DNA of 64,000 bases from Strigamia acuminata (GCA_949358305.1 OX442314.1:64923369-64987368); one strand, 5' to 3'. Positions 10,389-23,521 are shown, counted from the first letter of the stretch. Numbers and translations are program-made. The notes: a model not told the origin generated them from the sequence alone.

Positions 10389-12853
10389 GGCGGAGGTAGG
10401 GGTGGCCTCATATCCTCATCCGAGTAGTACTGACGGTCGTTGTTGTCATCCAGGTTATCGTTCAAATTGTCAATAAAAGTTGTATATTTCTCAGGTAGGC
10501 CCAGCACGCCTTCAACTCCGCGCCTGCTCTCAACGAACTTGACATCACTTGTTTCAATAACTTTGGAGAAGTCCGGCAACCAGATTCTGTAGCCCTTTGT
10601 GACTCGTGAATAGCCAAGCATGATTCCATGTAATGCTTTGTTATCGATCTTGCCGTCTCGCACTCTCTTCTGCACGAAGCAGAGACTTCCGAATTTTCTT
10701 AAATGTCGGAGTGACGGCTTGCGACCATAATACAGTTCCATGGGCGTTTTATCCGAGTTCAATTTTGCTATTCTGTTCCTCAAATAGTTGAATGTCAGGA
10801 TGGCTTCCCCCCAGAATCTGTGTTCCATCTGTGCGTCGTAAATGAGAGCTCGCATTCCATTTGCTAAAGTTTGGTTGAGTCTTTCGGAAACGCCGTTTTG
10901 GACTGGTGTGTAGGCATTGGTTCGCTCGTGGATAATGCCCTGTTCTTCCAGGTATTCCCCAAATTTGTTGGAGCAAAACTCCATGCCATTGTCCGTGCGG
11001 ATGGCTAGGATTGATTTTCCCAGTAGCCGTTCGATTCTCTTTGTGTGTTTCCGAAATAGATCAAATACTTCATCTTTCCTTTTCATTAAGTAGACGGTTG
11101 AGTAGCGAGAGTAGTCGTCCGTTATTGTTAGAAAATATTTATTTCCCGAGAGAGTTTCCGTCGAAAACGCTCCACACACGTCCATGTGTAAGAGTTCTAG
11201 TGGTCCCTTTGATCTAATCCCTGGCAAGGACTTGTGAGAAATGGCTTTCTTCTTGGCCAAGTCACAGACATCACACTGTGTAATTGGAACATCCAAAAAT
11301 GGTAAACCCACCACGGCGTCACTTTTGCTCATCCCCTGGACGCTTGGGAAATGAATGTGCCCTAACCGCTCGTGCCACAATCTTGCCTCTTCTGGATTTG
11401 ATTTCTTTCTGCCTACGTCGGATGACTCTTGTTTCTTCTGCTCGCTCGTATTGGCCTTGTTGCTCTCCTTTTGTTTTAGCTTCGCGAGATCCGGTTTCTG
11501 ATCACTTAGTTTGATATAATACAGTCTGTCCTTTTTAACTGCTTCCATCAGTTGCCTCTTCCATTGTGGATCGTATATTTTAACCAGACCCGCGCCTATG
11601 GCCACTCTGCATCTCGCTTCGTCAATACACGGCCCCGACATTAAATTCCTTCGTAAATCTGGCGCGTAGTAGACCTTCTTGAGTGTAATTGGGATTGTGT
11701 CGTTCCCAACTAGACACATAATGCAGACATCACCGACTCCTTGTATTTTAATGAGGGTTTTCTTATCCGCTTGGCTGATGGTTCCGGTCATCTCTTTGAA
11801 ATTATGAAACTGATTCCTGTCCTTGCAGAAATGTCCTGTTGCCCCCGTGTCATAAATCCAACAATTGCTGGCTTGGCTGCACTGCAACATTTCCTGGTCG
11901 CTCAATTCCGTGAGGAATCCGACGTCTAACATGTTGGAATCAAGTTCCTCAACTGTATTTGACTTCATATTGGCGTTTGGTGCCAACTGCAATTGAGCTG
12001 TACAGTCTTTAGCCCAATGACCATGTTGATTACACCGAAAACACGGCCCCCGTCCCATTGATCCGGTGCCGTTTCCTCTGAAACTTCCCCTCGTGTTTCT
12101 GCCACCTCGATAGTTCGATCGACCGCCTCTTTGTGCAGTGTAATTCGCTTTGTTGCTTTGATTATTGTTCTGTTGTGATTTCGAGTTGTCACCACTTTTG
12201 GCATTCTGCGAGCTTTGCCCTGTGCTGAATGCGTCCACGACTGGTCCCTGGCCAGAATCCCTTCTTTGTTGGGCCAATCTGCCTTCCTCGGCGACTAACT
12301 CGGCTTCCACTTTCTCCAATGTGAAGTTAATGTCTTCCCATCGATAAATTGCCTGAACAATCGATTGGTACTCTTGAGGCAGGTATCTGATTAGTTGAAA
12401 CGCTTGGTATAGGTCCTCCAATTTGTGTTTGACGTCCGCTAACTTCTTCGCAGCATTCCTAATTTTTGCGGCGAAGACACCAATCGTTTCCGTCGTCGGA
12501 TCGTACTTAAGGCTGAAAAACTCGTCCAACAGACGAATTATCCTGGCTCTGGATACAGGTTCGAAGTTGGCCTTGAGCGTGTCCCACGCCTTCTTGGCAT
12601 CGTCGACTCCGCTGAGCAGTTCGTGGTACTGCTCTTCTATTGAGTAATAAATCAAGCTGAAGGCCCGTCCTTTTCGCAGCTTGAAGTCGGACCGATCGCG
12701 CCACGATGCTCCTGGTGCCAAAGCCTCCTCCGTCCCGTCCGTGAACGCCCAGCATCCATGATGCATTAAGAGTACCTTCACCTGCTGTTTCCAGCTGTCG
12801 TAATTCGTGCGGTTTAGTAAAGTGATTTTTCTCTCCAATTTGTCCGAATCCAT
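10389..12853 (-). CDS. copia Gag-Pol, N-terminal part (gag, protease, integrase)
   Basis: Starts at MDSDKLERK. In order: UBN2-type gag (LLNRTNYDSWKQQVKVLL..), CCHC zinc knuckle (CFRCNQHGHWAKDC), protease (YDTGATGHF), pre-integrase (EARLWHERLGHIHF) and integrase with its triad present (LLHMDVCG, AIRTDNGMEF, NGVSERLNQT). The frame then enters the N gap, so RT and RNase H are not visible. The codons left of the gap (below 10189) belong to gene A, not to this protein; any translation across the gap is artificial. The reading frame is intact for over 800 codons, so the copy is fairly young. Confidence 0.85.
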
Positions 12854-12958
12854 TGTGAATTGAACGTCCGACACTTGAAAAACACTGAACACACACTGAT
12901 TTCCCCCCAGAAAAACACTCTCTGTACTGGATAATCACAACAAGGTGCAGTGTTGTGA

Positions 12959-13946
12959 TGTTAATGCGCTCTTAAACTTATGTTAGTAATAATCCTAGCA
13001 CAAACTAAGCTAAAAATGGAATAATATCGAAAATAAACATGATTGTTCAATAATGTGTTCGAAAATGGTGTCTTCGATATATTCCTAGTCGTATCGCTTG
13101 TTGTATCACACTTCACGTGTGTCCGCTGCTCTATATTGACTTCCCTCGTCGATTCTCGTGTTGTATTGTCTTTTCTCCGCAAAATATCCACCAATTGTCC
13201 GTCGTTTTCCAGTTCCCTTGCGTTTAATCGTCTTCTAAACCTCGATTCACACTTCACGTGTGGTTGGCGAGGATTTCCGTACTGTCGTTGATTCGTTTCC
13301 ACGGCGTTTTTCACGGCGAAAAATGACACGTCGACGATGCGTATCGCGCCTCGCGATATCGATATTATTGTCCGAAAATTGGAAAAATAAACTCGTAAAT
13401 AGATAGTTTGGTATTTTTCGAACCCAATTAGTGTTGCTCCTCCGCTTGATGGCTGTTTTTCACTTCGGATTCCCGGGTATCTCGGCTCAAACATAAGCTG
13501 GCTGCTTCCTCAATGGGCGCCGCCATCTTGGATGGAAAGGATGATTTTTTCCTCACGACCTCCAAATGACAGCTGACCTGTAAGAACCGCGCCAGATGTT
13601 TTTCCCACGATATTCTGGCCCATAACCTTGTTAACTTGTGGTCCAAAGTAGTGTGGATTAACTTATTTAGCAGTGGTGTGAGAAACATCTATTGTGAAAG
13701 CAAGCACAAACACCATCTTCACCTGGTTGAAAAGAAACATCAAGTGTGATTTATTGTCCAGTCATGTGACTGGGAAAAAGTAAACAACGCCCCCTTTGGG
13801 CAGAATACATAAGTTATTTGTGACAAATACTGCAGCCAATCGTGCAGCTAAGATAGTGTACAAATTAACAAGTATACAATCTAACGAACAACATCGCTTG
13901 ATGATACGAAATAATACAGACAGTTATAACACACAAAAGCCTAACA
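12959..13946 (-). mobile_element. 5' LTR of the gapped copia element (approximate)
   Basis: Begins TGTTAATGCGC and ends CCTAACA on the plus strand. The exact left edge is uncertain (TGTTGTG at 12951 is an alternative). A perfect GCCGCCATCTTGG lies at 13519-13531. Without the second LTR the borders cannot be checked. Confidence 0.5.
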
Positions 13947-14363
13947 CATTCTACCCGTGTCCGGCGTGGCGATCGGTGCGGAGTAAAAAAAAATCACCCG
14001 AAAAAGAAAAACGGTTAAAATTTTAATTCCCCCGTCGTAGAACTGGTTTCGCGGCTCGCCTTCCAACCGTTAATCATTTTATCTTCGTTGTGGCAGATTC
14101 GAATAAAAGTTTTACAAAATAACAGTCGTTTTACATTTTTAAATCATTTCCCGGGGACCATGTACCGTCGCAGTCGACGCGAGTCCCGGTCATCGCATCC
14201 AATAGACTTTGCGGACGTTTTTCAGATCGAGACTCGAGTACATGCGCGCCTCTATCCGACCATCGGTCGATGGTGCGGTATGCGCGCTTCTCCGTCCGAT
14301 CGTCGGCCGATGGTGCGGTAGGACTTCTACCCGCCCAAAATGATCTAAGCGGTCTCGGTCTCA

Positions 14364-17121
14364 GACTGGCCTTCGGGCCGGTCAAAATAATAAATAAATG
14401 AAGAAACAAATAAATCGGAAATAGAACGCGCCCGTCCCGACGAGAATAGGGGCAAATGGTGTCGTTGAGCGGCGACGGCAGCGGCAGCCCCGACGGCTCG
14501 CCCCGAAAATAAGCTCCCGCACCGGCATTTCTTCGTCCGTCTAAACCTCGCAGCGCGCGTGCGGTTGCGTGCATTCTACCCGTGTCCGACGTGGCGATCG
14601 GTGCGGAGTAAAAAAAAATCACACGAAAAAAGAAAGACGATTAAAATTTTAATTCTTCGGTCGTGGGACCGACTTTGCGGTCCGTGCTTTAACCGATAAT
14701 TAGGTTATCTTCGTCGTAATTCGTTGGAATAAAAATTTTATAGAAAATGAGCCGTTTCGTATTTTATTTTCATCTTCCGGGAGTCTCGCGTCGTCGTAGT
14801 CGACGCGAGTCTCACCGAACGCGTTCTGCGGGTTCGGCGAGCGTTTTCAGATCGGGGCGGACCGTCTCGTATAGTACCGGGCGCGCCTCCCCAACTGACC
14901 GGTCGATGGTTATATAGTTTAAAATTTCCTCGACCGAGTAAACGGTCGATGCTTCAGCGTCCGGTCGATGATGTGGCATTTGTGCGCGTTCATCCCGTGT
15001 CTCTCAGACTGGCCTTCGGGCCGGTCAAAATAAATAAATAACCTTATGGCGCGCATGCGGATTTCGCGGAGTGCGAAAGGGACCCTATATTTAACATTAC
15101 GGCGGCCTATACCTTGACCCCCTGTTCGCAGTCTCGTGGCGGATTCTGCGGATTTCACCTATTCGTACAATCCGCACGATCGCGCGTGTTTTATCATTCT
15201 TGGCAAACCGTTTTTTGAAAACGCGTTGTAACGCATCCTCAACTTTACAAATCTCGCTTAGCGCGATCGCGCTATAACGCTTCTTCGTGTCCAACAAAAA
15301 CAGCCGATTAAAAACGAAACTTCGGGTTTCGCTAAAACGCGATTTTGATATCGGGAAGGGCACGTGACCACGTGGGTAAAAATAGAATCGAGTTTCGTGA
15401 AAACCTAATTTGGAGAAACGGCGTGGTGGTTTTGCGAAATATATCACATGTCACGTGATCGGACGTTGGGTCTCGTACATAAACGTTCGTGCCTGGTCAA
15501 ACCAGAGTCTTTAAAAAATATAAATGCATTTCCCGATCATAGGATTAATTTCGCGCCGTGTGCTCCAGTCATTAATTAGGTTATCTTCGTTGCAACTCGT
15601 CATAATAAAATTTTTACAGAAAATCAATCGTTTTGTATTTTATTTTCATCTTCCGGGGGTCTCGCGCCGTCGTAGTGGACGAGAGTCTTCCCGAACACGT
15701 TCGACGGGCTTCACGAACGCTTTCAGATCGAATGCGGAACTCGGGCCCGCCGCTCGGTCGAGCGGCGCAGTACCCGCCGAGTGGCGTGGTAGCCGGGTTC
15801 TCGCGTATGGCGTATGCGTCTTCACTAAAGAAACGCCTCTCTCGGTCTCAGACTGGCCTTCGGGCCGGTCAAAAAATAAATAAATAAATAAACGAGTCGG
15901 AAAATAGAACGCATCCGTCCCGGCGAATAAAAGCGGTTGGGGTCGCTGAACGGTGGCAGTGGTGGCGGCGGCAACCCCGACGACTCGTCCCAAAAAATAA
16001 GCTCTCGTATCGGCACCCGTTCGTTTATTTAAATGTGCGCGCGGTCGCGTGCATTCTACCCGTGTCCGATGTAGCGATCGATACGGGATAAAAAAAATAT
16101 CACCCGAAAAAGAAAGACGATTAAAATTTTAATTCTCCGGTCGTGGCACCGACTTTGCGGCTCGTGCTTTAACCGTTAATTAGGTTATCTTCGTCGTAAT
16201 TCGTTGGAATAAAAATTTTATAGAAAATCAGCCGTTATGCATTTTATTTTCATCTTCCGGGGGTCTCGTGCCGTCGTAGTAGGCGTTAGTTTCAATCATC
16301 GCGTTCTACGGATTTTGAGGGGATCCTCAGATCGAGACCAAAGTGAGAGGGCCGTCGCCCCCGTCTCGTGCGCCGCTCGATCCCCGTTTGATGACAAGAT
16401 GGCATTCGCCTCTCCCACCCGAGGATCGGTCGGTGGTGCGGTATTTATGCTTGTGCTCCAAATGGGTGGTCGACAGGTCCCGAATCGGTCTCGGGCTCAG
16501 ACTGGCCTTCGGGCCGGTCAAAATAACAAATAAATGAATAAATCGGAAATAGAACGCTCCCGTCCCGGCGAGACTAGGGGCGGGTGGCGTCGTTGAGCGG
16601 CGGCAGCGGCGGCGGTAGCCCCGACGACTCGCCCCGAAAATAAGCTCCCGCACCGGCATTTCTTCGTCCGTCTAAACCTCGCAGCGCGCGTGCGGTCGCG
16701 TGCATTCTACTCGTGTCCGGTGTGGCGATCGGTACGGGGTTAAAAAAAAAATATCACACGCAAAAGGAAAAACGATTAAAATTTTAATTCTTCGGTCGTG
16801 GAACCGACTTTGCGGTCCGTGCTTCAACCGTTAATTAGGTTATCTTCGTCGCAACTCGTCGTAATAAAAATTTCACAGAAAATCAGCCGTTTCGTATTTT
16901 ATTTTCATCTTCCGGGGGTCTCGCGCCGTCGTTGTGGACGGGAGTCTTCCCGAACACGTTCGATGGGTTTTGCCAACACTTTCAGATCGAACTCGGGACT
17001 CGGGCCCGCCGCTCGGTCGAGCGGCGCACAGTACCCGCCGAGCGGCGCGGTATTCGATACCCGTCTTTGTAAAAGCAGCCGTGCTTCTTCGATCTCAGAC
17101 TGGCCTTCGGGCCGGTCAAAA

Positions 17122-17164
<43 letters not shown>

Positions 17165-17760
17165 ATTGGCCGTAAAATTGGGGCAACTGGGGTCGCTGAG
17201 CGGCGGCGGTGGCGACAGCAACGACAGCCACGACGACTCGCCCCGAAAATAAGTTTCCGCGTCGGCATCCGTTCGTTCGTCCGTTCGTTTAAACGTGCGC
17301 GCGGTCGCGTGCATCCATGACGTGGCGATCGGTACGGAGTAAAAAAAATCACCCGAAAAAGAAAGACGGTTAAAATTTTAATTCCCCTGTCGTAGAACTG
17401 ATTTCGCGGCTCGCCTTCCAACCGTTAATCATTTTATCTTCGTCGCGACAGATTCGAATAAAAGTTTTACAAAACAACCGTCGTTTTACATTTTTAAATC
17501 ATTTCCCGGGGACCATGTACCGTCACGGTAGACGCGAGTCGCGGTCATCGCATTCGATAGACTTTGCGGACGTTCTTCAGATCGAGACCGGAGTACCTGT
17601 TGAGTACCAAATGGCCGGTCGGTCGTTGGTGTGGTTCCGTCTCCTAAAATGTTCGTCGCCATTTTCTGTTGGTCGAGTCGCCTACCATCCAATGGTCGGT
17701 CGGCGGGTCTCGGTCTCAGACTGGCCTTCGGGCCGGTCAAAAAAAAAAAAAAAAAATTAA

Positions 17761-17795
<35 letters not shown>

Positions 17796-18800
17796 ATGAC
17801 AGTTGGGCTCGTTGAGCGGTGGCGACGGCGGCGGCAACCCCGACGACTCGTCCCAAAAATAAGCTCCCACATCGACACTCATCCGTTAGTCTAAACCTCT
17901 TGACGTGCATTCTACTCGCGTCCGACAGATTCGGTTCGTTGTGGGCATAGAAAACATCCGCACACCGATACGGCATGTTTCGACGTCGATGCGCGACCGC
18001 GAAGCCGAGTCCCCGACGACGTACATACTCGCACAAGCGCGTTCGCGCGCGCGATATTGCGTGTGATGCGATGCCGATGAGCTCGACACGGTCTTTCGAC
18101 GCGGGCGTCGATAATAATGTCCGGCAACGTGGATAAATGTCCGCAGAGTGCTTTGTGTTTATGGCAACGCACCGGGACGCAATTAACCAACCACTTACGA
18201 AAATTCAAAACATAATTGTTTAACAAAAGGAAACTCGTATAATGTTGAAACAATAAAGAAAACGCAAAATTCAGATTCAAATTTAGATTTGAATTAGGTC
18301 AGATTAGGCCAGGTTGTAGATCCACAGACTCTCGAGACGACAACAAGAAAATAAAAAGGATGCGTTTATCGTTTGTAGGTAGAATCTCGCGCCGAGTTAA
18401 ATAAAAGTCTTTAAAAAATAGAAATCGATTTCCCGGTCGTAGAATTAATTTTGTGTCATGTGATCCAGTCATTAATTAGATTTTCGTGGTAGATGTTGCG
18501 TGAAACAAGATCGTGAACGTCTCAATTGGTTTACGATTTAAATTTCATCTCGCAATACACGCTGCACCAACGTAGTCGACGCGAGTTTATATCACTGCAC
18601 TCGATGGGTTTTGTGAGCATTTTTAGACCAATCGATCGTACAGCTTGTTTGCTAGTTTCCTTTCGAGGTCAGTGGTTAACTCTTTGCACTCAATCTGTAC
18701 GAGTCGCGGTAGCCGGGTTCTTGCATTCTATGATGCTGTTGGATCCAACGGCGACACGCGTCTCCCGCCTCTCGGTCTCAGACTGGCCTTCGGGCCGGTC
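14364..18800 (+). repeat. seven copies of a UUCG-tetraloop hairpin with (AAAT)n tail
   Basis: The 20-mer GACTGGCCTTCGGGCCGGTC occurs at 14364-14383, 15007-15026, 15851-15870, 16500-16519, 17098-17117, 17719-17738 and 18781-18800. It folds into an 8-bp stem closed by a C(UUCG)G loop. Each copy is preceded by CTCA and followed by A-rich tetranucleotide repeats (AAAT)n or poly(A). A diverged copy is at 25862-25881. This looks like the 3' end of a retroposed RNA. Confidence 0.85.
17120..17166 (+). repeat. (AAAT)n tail of a UUCG hairpin unit
   Basis: About 11 AAAT units directly after the hairpin at 17098. A similar run lies at 17756-17797. Confidence 0.9.
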
Positions 18801-19870
18801 AAAAAAAAAAGAAAAAAATTAATAAATAGATAAATAAGTCGGGAACAAAACGCATCCATCCCGACGAATAGTGACAGTTTTGCTCGTTGAGCGGTGGCGA
18901 AGGCGGCGGCAACCCCGACGACTCGTCCCAAAAATAAGCTCCCACATCGACACTCATCCGTTAGTCTAGACCTCGTGACGCGCATTCTACTCGCGTCCGA
19001 CAGATTCGGTTCGTTGTGGGCATAGAAAACGTCCGCACACCGATACGGCATGTTTCGACGTCGATGCGCGACCGCGAAGCGAAGTCCCCGACGGCGTACA
19101 TACTCGCACGAGCGCGTTCGCGCGCGCGATAATGCGTGTGATGCGATGCTGATGTCCGTCAACGTGGATATATGTCCACAAAGTGTCCGGTGTTTATGGC
19201 AACGCACCAGGGCGCAATTAACTACCAACGAGAATTGAAAATGTAATTGTTTAATAAAAAGAAACTCGTATAATATTGAAACGATAATAAAAACGCAAAA
19301 TTTAGATTCAAATTCAGATTCGAATTGGGTAAGATTAGGTCAGGTTAGACCCACAAACTCTGGGGGAGCGACACGAAAATGAAAAGGGCGCACCTATCGC
19401 TTATAGATGTCTGGCGATCGACAATGGGTGGACGATTAAAGTTTAAATTTCGGATCGTGGTATCGGTTTCGCGGTTCGTATTCCAATAGTTAATCACATT
19501 ATCTTTGTACCAAACGACCGATACAAAAGTTTTGTAAAATATCCGCCGTTTTATATTTTAATTTCACCTTCCGGTTGCCACGCGCTGTCGTAGTTGGTGC
19601 GAATCTCCATCAACGCATTCGACGGGCTTCGAGAGTGATTCCAGTAATCCAGACCAATCCTGGCCCTCGCGGAAATCCGGAGGGTTTTGGTTTTCCGCGA
19701 TTGTTTTACTCACTTCTGTGGTTTTTCTACTGTATGAGTTAATAGATGTTCTTTTGAACGTCTCTCTGTACAGAATACGGGGCAGCTGGCACCGACAAGC
19801 ACCGGCAGCCCCAAACAATTTGTTCAAAAATAAGCTTCTGCACGGGATTTCCATTTTTAACATTATGGTG

Positions 19871-20477
19871 TTTTTTTTTTTTATTGCCACCAAAGCGCGC
19901 TACCACCGCAAATTTTCCCGCGTTTGCCATGTACGCGCCGAAAACCACAGGCAATGAACTTTTCCACAAACTGAAAAACAAAATATATGGGTAAGCGCAC
20001 ATGGGCGAATAAAACAAGATTAGCCCAATTTCGGAATTTATTGGGTCGACGTTTTGTATTCACGCGTGACGGGGGCACCACATGTGGAAAACGCGCAAAT
20101 CACGCGCGAATCACGCGCGTCTACGCACATTGGAAACTTAGTATTAACGTTCGTTTCGAGTTAAATAAAAACGACGACCGTGACGAGGACCACAAAGACG
20201 GCGATAGCAGGATTCGTCGGAACAACGAGGATTGCCAACGAGAGAGACCCGTTCATTTGCCGACGCTCCATAGTTCAAACTTAAATCGTTCTCGGACTGC
20301 CACCAGATGTCACATCAGCCGCTCACGACATACACACACTTTGGTTCGGCAGCTTATATCAAACGCGCGCGTTTCATCTTCCGTCTGATCCTCACTGCCA
20401 CCTCGTGTTCGTTGGTAAGTAAGTTTGATGCTTTGTGTGATTTCTCGGTCAATGGACCACGCCCACGACCACAATCA

Positions 20478-20521
<44 letters not shown>

Positions 20522-20563
20522 ATTTATTTTCAGTTGTTTACTCGTCTCACAAACAAAAGGAAA
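19871..20563 (+). other. upstream region and 5' intron of gene C
   Basis: From about 19890 to 20110 a repeat module (ACTTTTCCACA.., AACAAAATATATGGG) also seen near 22495, 38040 and 45345. A likely non-coding first exon ends at 20414 with a GTAAGT donor. The intron holds a (CT)n run at about 20481-20519 and the acceptor TTTTCAG before 20533. Confidence 0.45.
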
Positions 20564-21145
20564 ATGGCGGAAGCACCACAAGAGGAGGGTGGCGGCAGGT
20601 CATACTCCTGCGCTCTATGCGATGATAAACACCCCGATAGTAAGAAACGTTTATTTATTTACTTATTATTTTATATCTTTTATTCCATATGTTTTATTTA
20701 TTTTATATACATAAATATTTTTTAATTTTATTTTAATTTTTTTTTTTCTTTTTCTTCCCCCCCCCCCCCCCGCCCCACGTGCCTCAGGACCGGACGGATT
20801 CTTCTGCGTCGACGTCTTTCGCCACCAGCGACAGCGACACAACATCCACAAGGACGCGAATGATTTCGTCCGAGGGCTGTTGAAAAAATTCTCGCGCGAG
20901 CCCGTCTGTCTGGCATCGGTGAGTGTCCAATTATCCTCTTCACTCACACACTAGTTAACTAATTCGTATTTTTATTTTTTCCCCTTTCTTCTTAGGCGTT
21001 GAAACGAGTGCACCGACTCAACGGGCGACGCTGTCTGTTTTGTGCGGAGACGCCCTCTCCCGGGGATCTCGTCACTCATTGGGCGGAGGCACACGATTAC
21101 CAAGCGCCCGCCGGAAATGATGGAGGTGGCGTCAATGAACATTAG
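20564..21145 (+). CDS. gene C: minimal twin C2H2 finger protein, three exons
   Basis: Exons 20564-20639, 20788-20918 and 20996-21145 give 118 aa in a continuous frame. Exon 1 ends in SYSCALCDDKHPD. Exon 2 completes finger 1 with FFCVDVFRHQRQRH (C-x2-C-x18-H-x4-H) and a helical linker ending CLAS. Exon 3 begins ALKRVHRLNGRRCLFC and completes finger 2, C-x2-C-x11-H-x4-H, with HWAEAH. The order and the exon boundary between linker and finger 2 match genes A and B, but C lacks their long flanking regions. Donors GTAAGA and GTGAGT and pyrimidine-rich acceptors are good. Its stop lies 151 bp from the stop of the convergent gene F. Function unknown; nucleic-acid binding is inferred from the fingers only. 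Confidence 0.65.
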
Positions 21146-21296
21146 TTTTTATTTAATTTTATTTTTTTCTCATAATTTGCATTGTCCGACTCTTCCCCAT
21201 TTGCTTTTATTTTTTTTTTACAAAAAAAAAAAAAAAAAAATCCACATTAATCATCTTTATTGTTATCATTATTACAAATACACGATCAATTTTTTC

Positions 21297-22250
21297 TTAT
21301 CCCGCGTCTTCTTTGCCAGACTCTCGATTCTTTCTCTGAGCTTCGTCACCGTCTCCTTCGTTTTCTTCTGGTATGACTCTTACCACACCCACACGGACTA
21401 ACGCGCTCACCACTGAACCCGACAAAAGAACATCTCCATCTGGGAGCGTCTCGATCCACATGGAATCGTCTCTGTTGCGTCCCTTCTTTCGCTCCTCCTC
21501 CTCTCGTTCCTCCTCCTTCGTCACTCTTCGAAGTATAAGATCCACCGTCTTCAACCTACCCGTCGGCGCACGCGGAGTGGAAGCGGTGGACGACTGGAAA
21601 AGGAAAGGGGGAAAAAAAATAAACGAAAAAACGAATAAATAATAGGAATCTCAACGGGATACCCCTTTAACTGGCGTCGTATTCCCCGTCTCAAAAGGGC
21701 GCTTCGGCGTCTGCGGCGTTCTTGGTGACGATGGTTGCGATTGCGGCGACTGTGGTCGTGTCGGTGCCTCATTCCCGGCGATGATTGACATCTGTAAAGA
21801 GAGAAATAAATAAATAAATAAATTAAATTAAATTAAATTAAAATAAATTAAATTGAGATACGAACGCGAAGAGAGGAGGAGAGAAAGGAGACCGAAACAC
21901 GAACGAGAGAGGAGCGTTACAGTTTCACCGTATAGCGGGTAATTGATTGATTGATAGCGCGTTGTACGAAATGAATTATCTCCAAACAAACACCCATTTG
22001 TTTATTTATTTGTTAATCTCGCTCGTTCGCTTAATTTTATAAAATTCATTAAACTCATTTGTACATTCATCAAATTGATCGTTTCGTTTAGCGATGAAAA
22101 CAACGACAATTCAGATGTTCACGCGGGCAACATGGCGTATACGTGCGTTTTGTGCACGCAAAATGTGAATACGGCCAATTGACAAAATAACAATTCATAG
22201 ACAGAGATTTAACAACTCACCTCTGTGGACGAAGCGCATGGTGCGTCCAT
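21297..22250 (-). CDS. gene F: small Ser/Pro- and Glu-rich protein, three exons
   Basis: Exons 22250-22221 (MDAPCASSTE), 21791-21663 (MSIIAGNEAPTRPQ..TPVKG) and 21593-21297 give about 151 aa, all introns phase 0. The N-terminal half is rich in Ser, Pro, Gln and Thr and looks disordered. The C-terminal half has a charged helix (RRVTKEEEREEEERKK), then a short hydrophobic stretch (GDVLLSGSVVSALVRVGVVR) and an acidic tail. No known domain. The layout (basic/Ser-rich exon, intron, exon starting with Ser then a helix) matches genes D and E. Confidence 0.5.
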
Positions 22251-22328
22251 TTTGACGAATGAACCGACACGACACCCGGTGATAACAATGGCGGTGGTAA
22301 CACGTGACGGGTCACACTTCTAATTAAA

Positions 22329-22410
22329 TAATAATAATAATAATAATAACAATAATAACAATAATAATAATAACAACAATAATAATAATAATAATAATAA
22401 TAATAATTTA
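22329..22410. repeat. (ATA)n microsatellite
   Basis: Imperfect AAT/ATA triplets with AAC interruptions upstream of gene F. Confidence 0.9.
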
Positions 22411-22439
22411 TAAAAATGACAAGTCGAAAACAAGCTATT

Positions 22440-22830
22440 CACGGGGTTTCGCGGATTGTCGCCCGAATGCGCCACCGCCGCGGATTTTCCAAGTTTGACA
22501 TGTAGGTGTCGAATATTATGATTAACGAACTTTTCCACGTTAAAATTAAAAAAAACAAAATATACGGTTAGACGCATATAGATAGATAAAACATGATTAA
22601 TCTGGTTCCGGAATTTATTGGGTCACTTTTTAACGCGGGAAACGTCAAGTGATCGCATCGGACGAACATTTTGGTATCCATTAAAGGACACGAGTTCCAC
22701 CGGGCTGCGCAGTGGTTCCGAGTAATTACATCACAGGTCGCGTGACCGGACGTTTGATCCAACACGCTAAACGTTCGTGTCTAGTTGAATAAAAGCCTTT
22801 ACGATGGCGCGCCGTGCATCGCGGAATGGA
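22440..22830. repeat. module of the unclassified repeat
   Basis: Shares with 19.9-20.1, 38.0-38.3 and 45.3-45.6 kb the blocks ACTTTTCCAC, AACAAAATATA, CGGAATTTATTGGGTCAC, TTTAACGCGGGAAA and GTTGAATAAAAG. Confidence 0.7.
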
Positions 22831-23087
22831 ATTTAAACCATAGACCAGTTTAAGCGTTCACAATCTCATTTCACGCGACATCTATCGTGATAATCTGATT
22901 AATGGTTGGGGTACATGGTGTGACGTAATTACTCAGAATCGTCACGTTAAAAAACAAAACGAAATGGGTGGATGGATGGGAATTTTTATTTCAGTCAGTT
23001 TTATTTACTCGCCTAAAAAAGAAAAAAAGAAAAAAAAAGAAAGAAAAAAAAAAAAGAAAAAAAAAAAGGAAAAAGGATAACAACGAA

Positions 23088-23150
23088 TACGACGATTGGT
23101 CGAGTGGACGGAGATACCCGCCGCGTGGAACCGTGTGCCGAGAGGATGGA
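23088..23150 (+). repeat. tRNA-like SINE remnant
   Basis: ATTGGTCGAGTGGACGGAG resembles a Pol III A box and matches the copy at 37.7 kb for about 45 bp (..ACCCGCCGCGTGGAACCGTG). No clear B box follows. Confidence 0.45.
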
Positions 23151-23521
23151 GACAGACAGCCGCCATGTTTCCGGATTATGTCACTTGGTGTCGCTCTATG
23201 CATCGATAGTGATCACGCGCGGGACAGACAACGTCGTGTTTCCATCTTCCAAAAAGTGAGTAGTTGACCGTTCTACCGTCACATTTATCAGTCAATCGAT
23301 CGACAAATTGAAAAAAAAACAACCCTCGATTACCTCTACGCCTCTCTCGACAACGTATCAATTAACACGCGCGTGCAAACACGAACGCCTGCATTGGTTC
23401 GGTCGGGCACCGCTCGCTCGCTCATTTGACAGACTCGTGACTTGAAATTTTTTATTTTTTCTTAGCCGTTATTTTATTTTCCTTTGCATTCGACTTTAAT
23501 TTAATTTCTATGTTCCAGACG

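Larger units (their letters stand above)
10389..13946 (-). mobile_element. copia retrotransposon, 3' half lost in the gap
   Basis: Minus-strand Ty1/copia element: 5' LTR about 12959-13946, short leader, gag-pol from 12853 running into the N gap. It sits upstream of gene A, apparently in its 5' intron or promoter. The right edge (..CCTAACA) meets the unclassified repeat array, whose unit resumes at CATTCTACCCGTG. The primer-binding site was not identified. Confidence 0.8.
13947..19870. repeat. array of an unclassified 0.6-1.3 kb repeat, about eight units
   Basis: Units recur at about 13950, 14576, 15500, 16050, 16700, 17320, 18400 and 19430. Shared blocks in order: CATTCTACCCGTGTCCG, a GATTAAAATTTTAATTC block, TTAATTAGGTTATCTTCGT, TTTTCATCTTCCGG, a GTCGACGCGAGT block, CTTTCAGATCGAGAC, a UUCG hairpin with an (AAAT)n tail, then GCAGCCCCGACGACTCGCC followed by AAAATAAGCTCCC. 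Some units (17.9-18.4 and 19.0-19.4 kb) carry an extra upstream module with CAGATTCGGTTCGTTGTGGG and AACGTGGATAAATGTCC. No unit contains a long conserved ORF. It is not a copia or gypsy LTR by its ends. It may be a non-autonomous element amplified in tandem, or a complex satellite. Confidence 0.8.

Noticed and set aside
17120-17166. Telomeric-type repeat
   Set aside because: (AAAT)n is not TTAGG or TTAGGG and is tied to the hairpin units.
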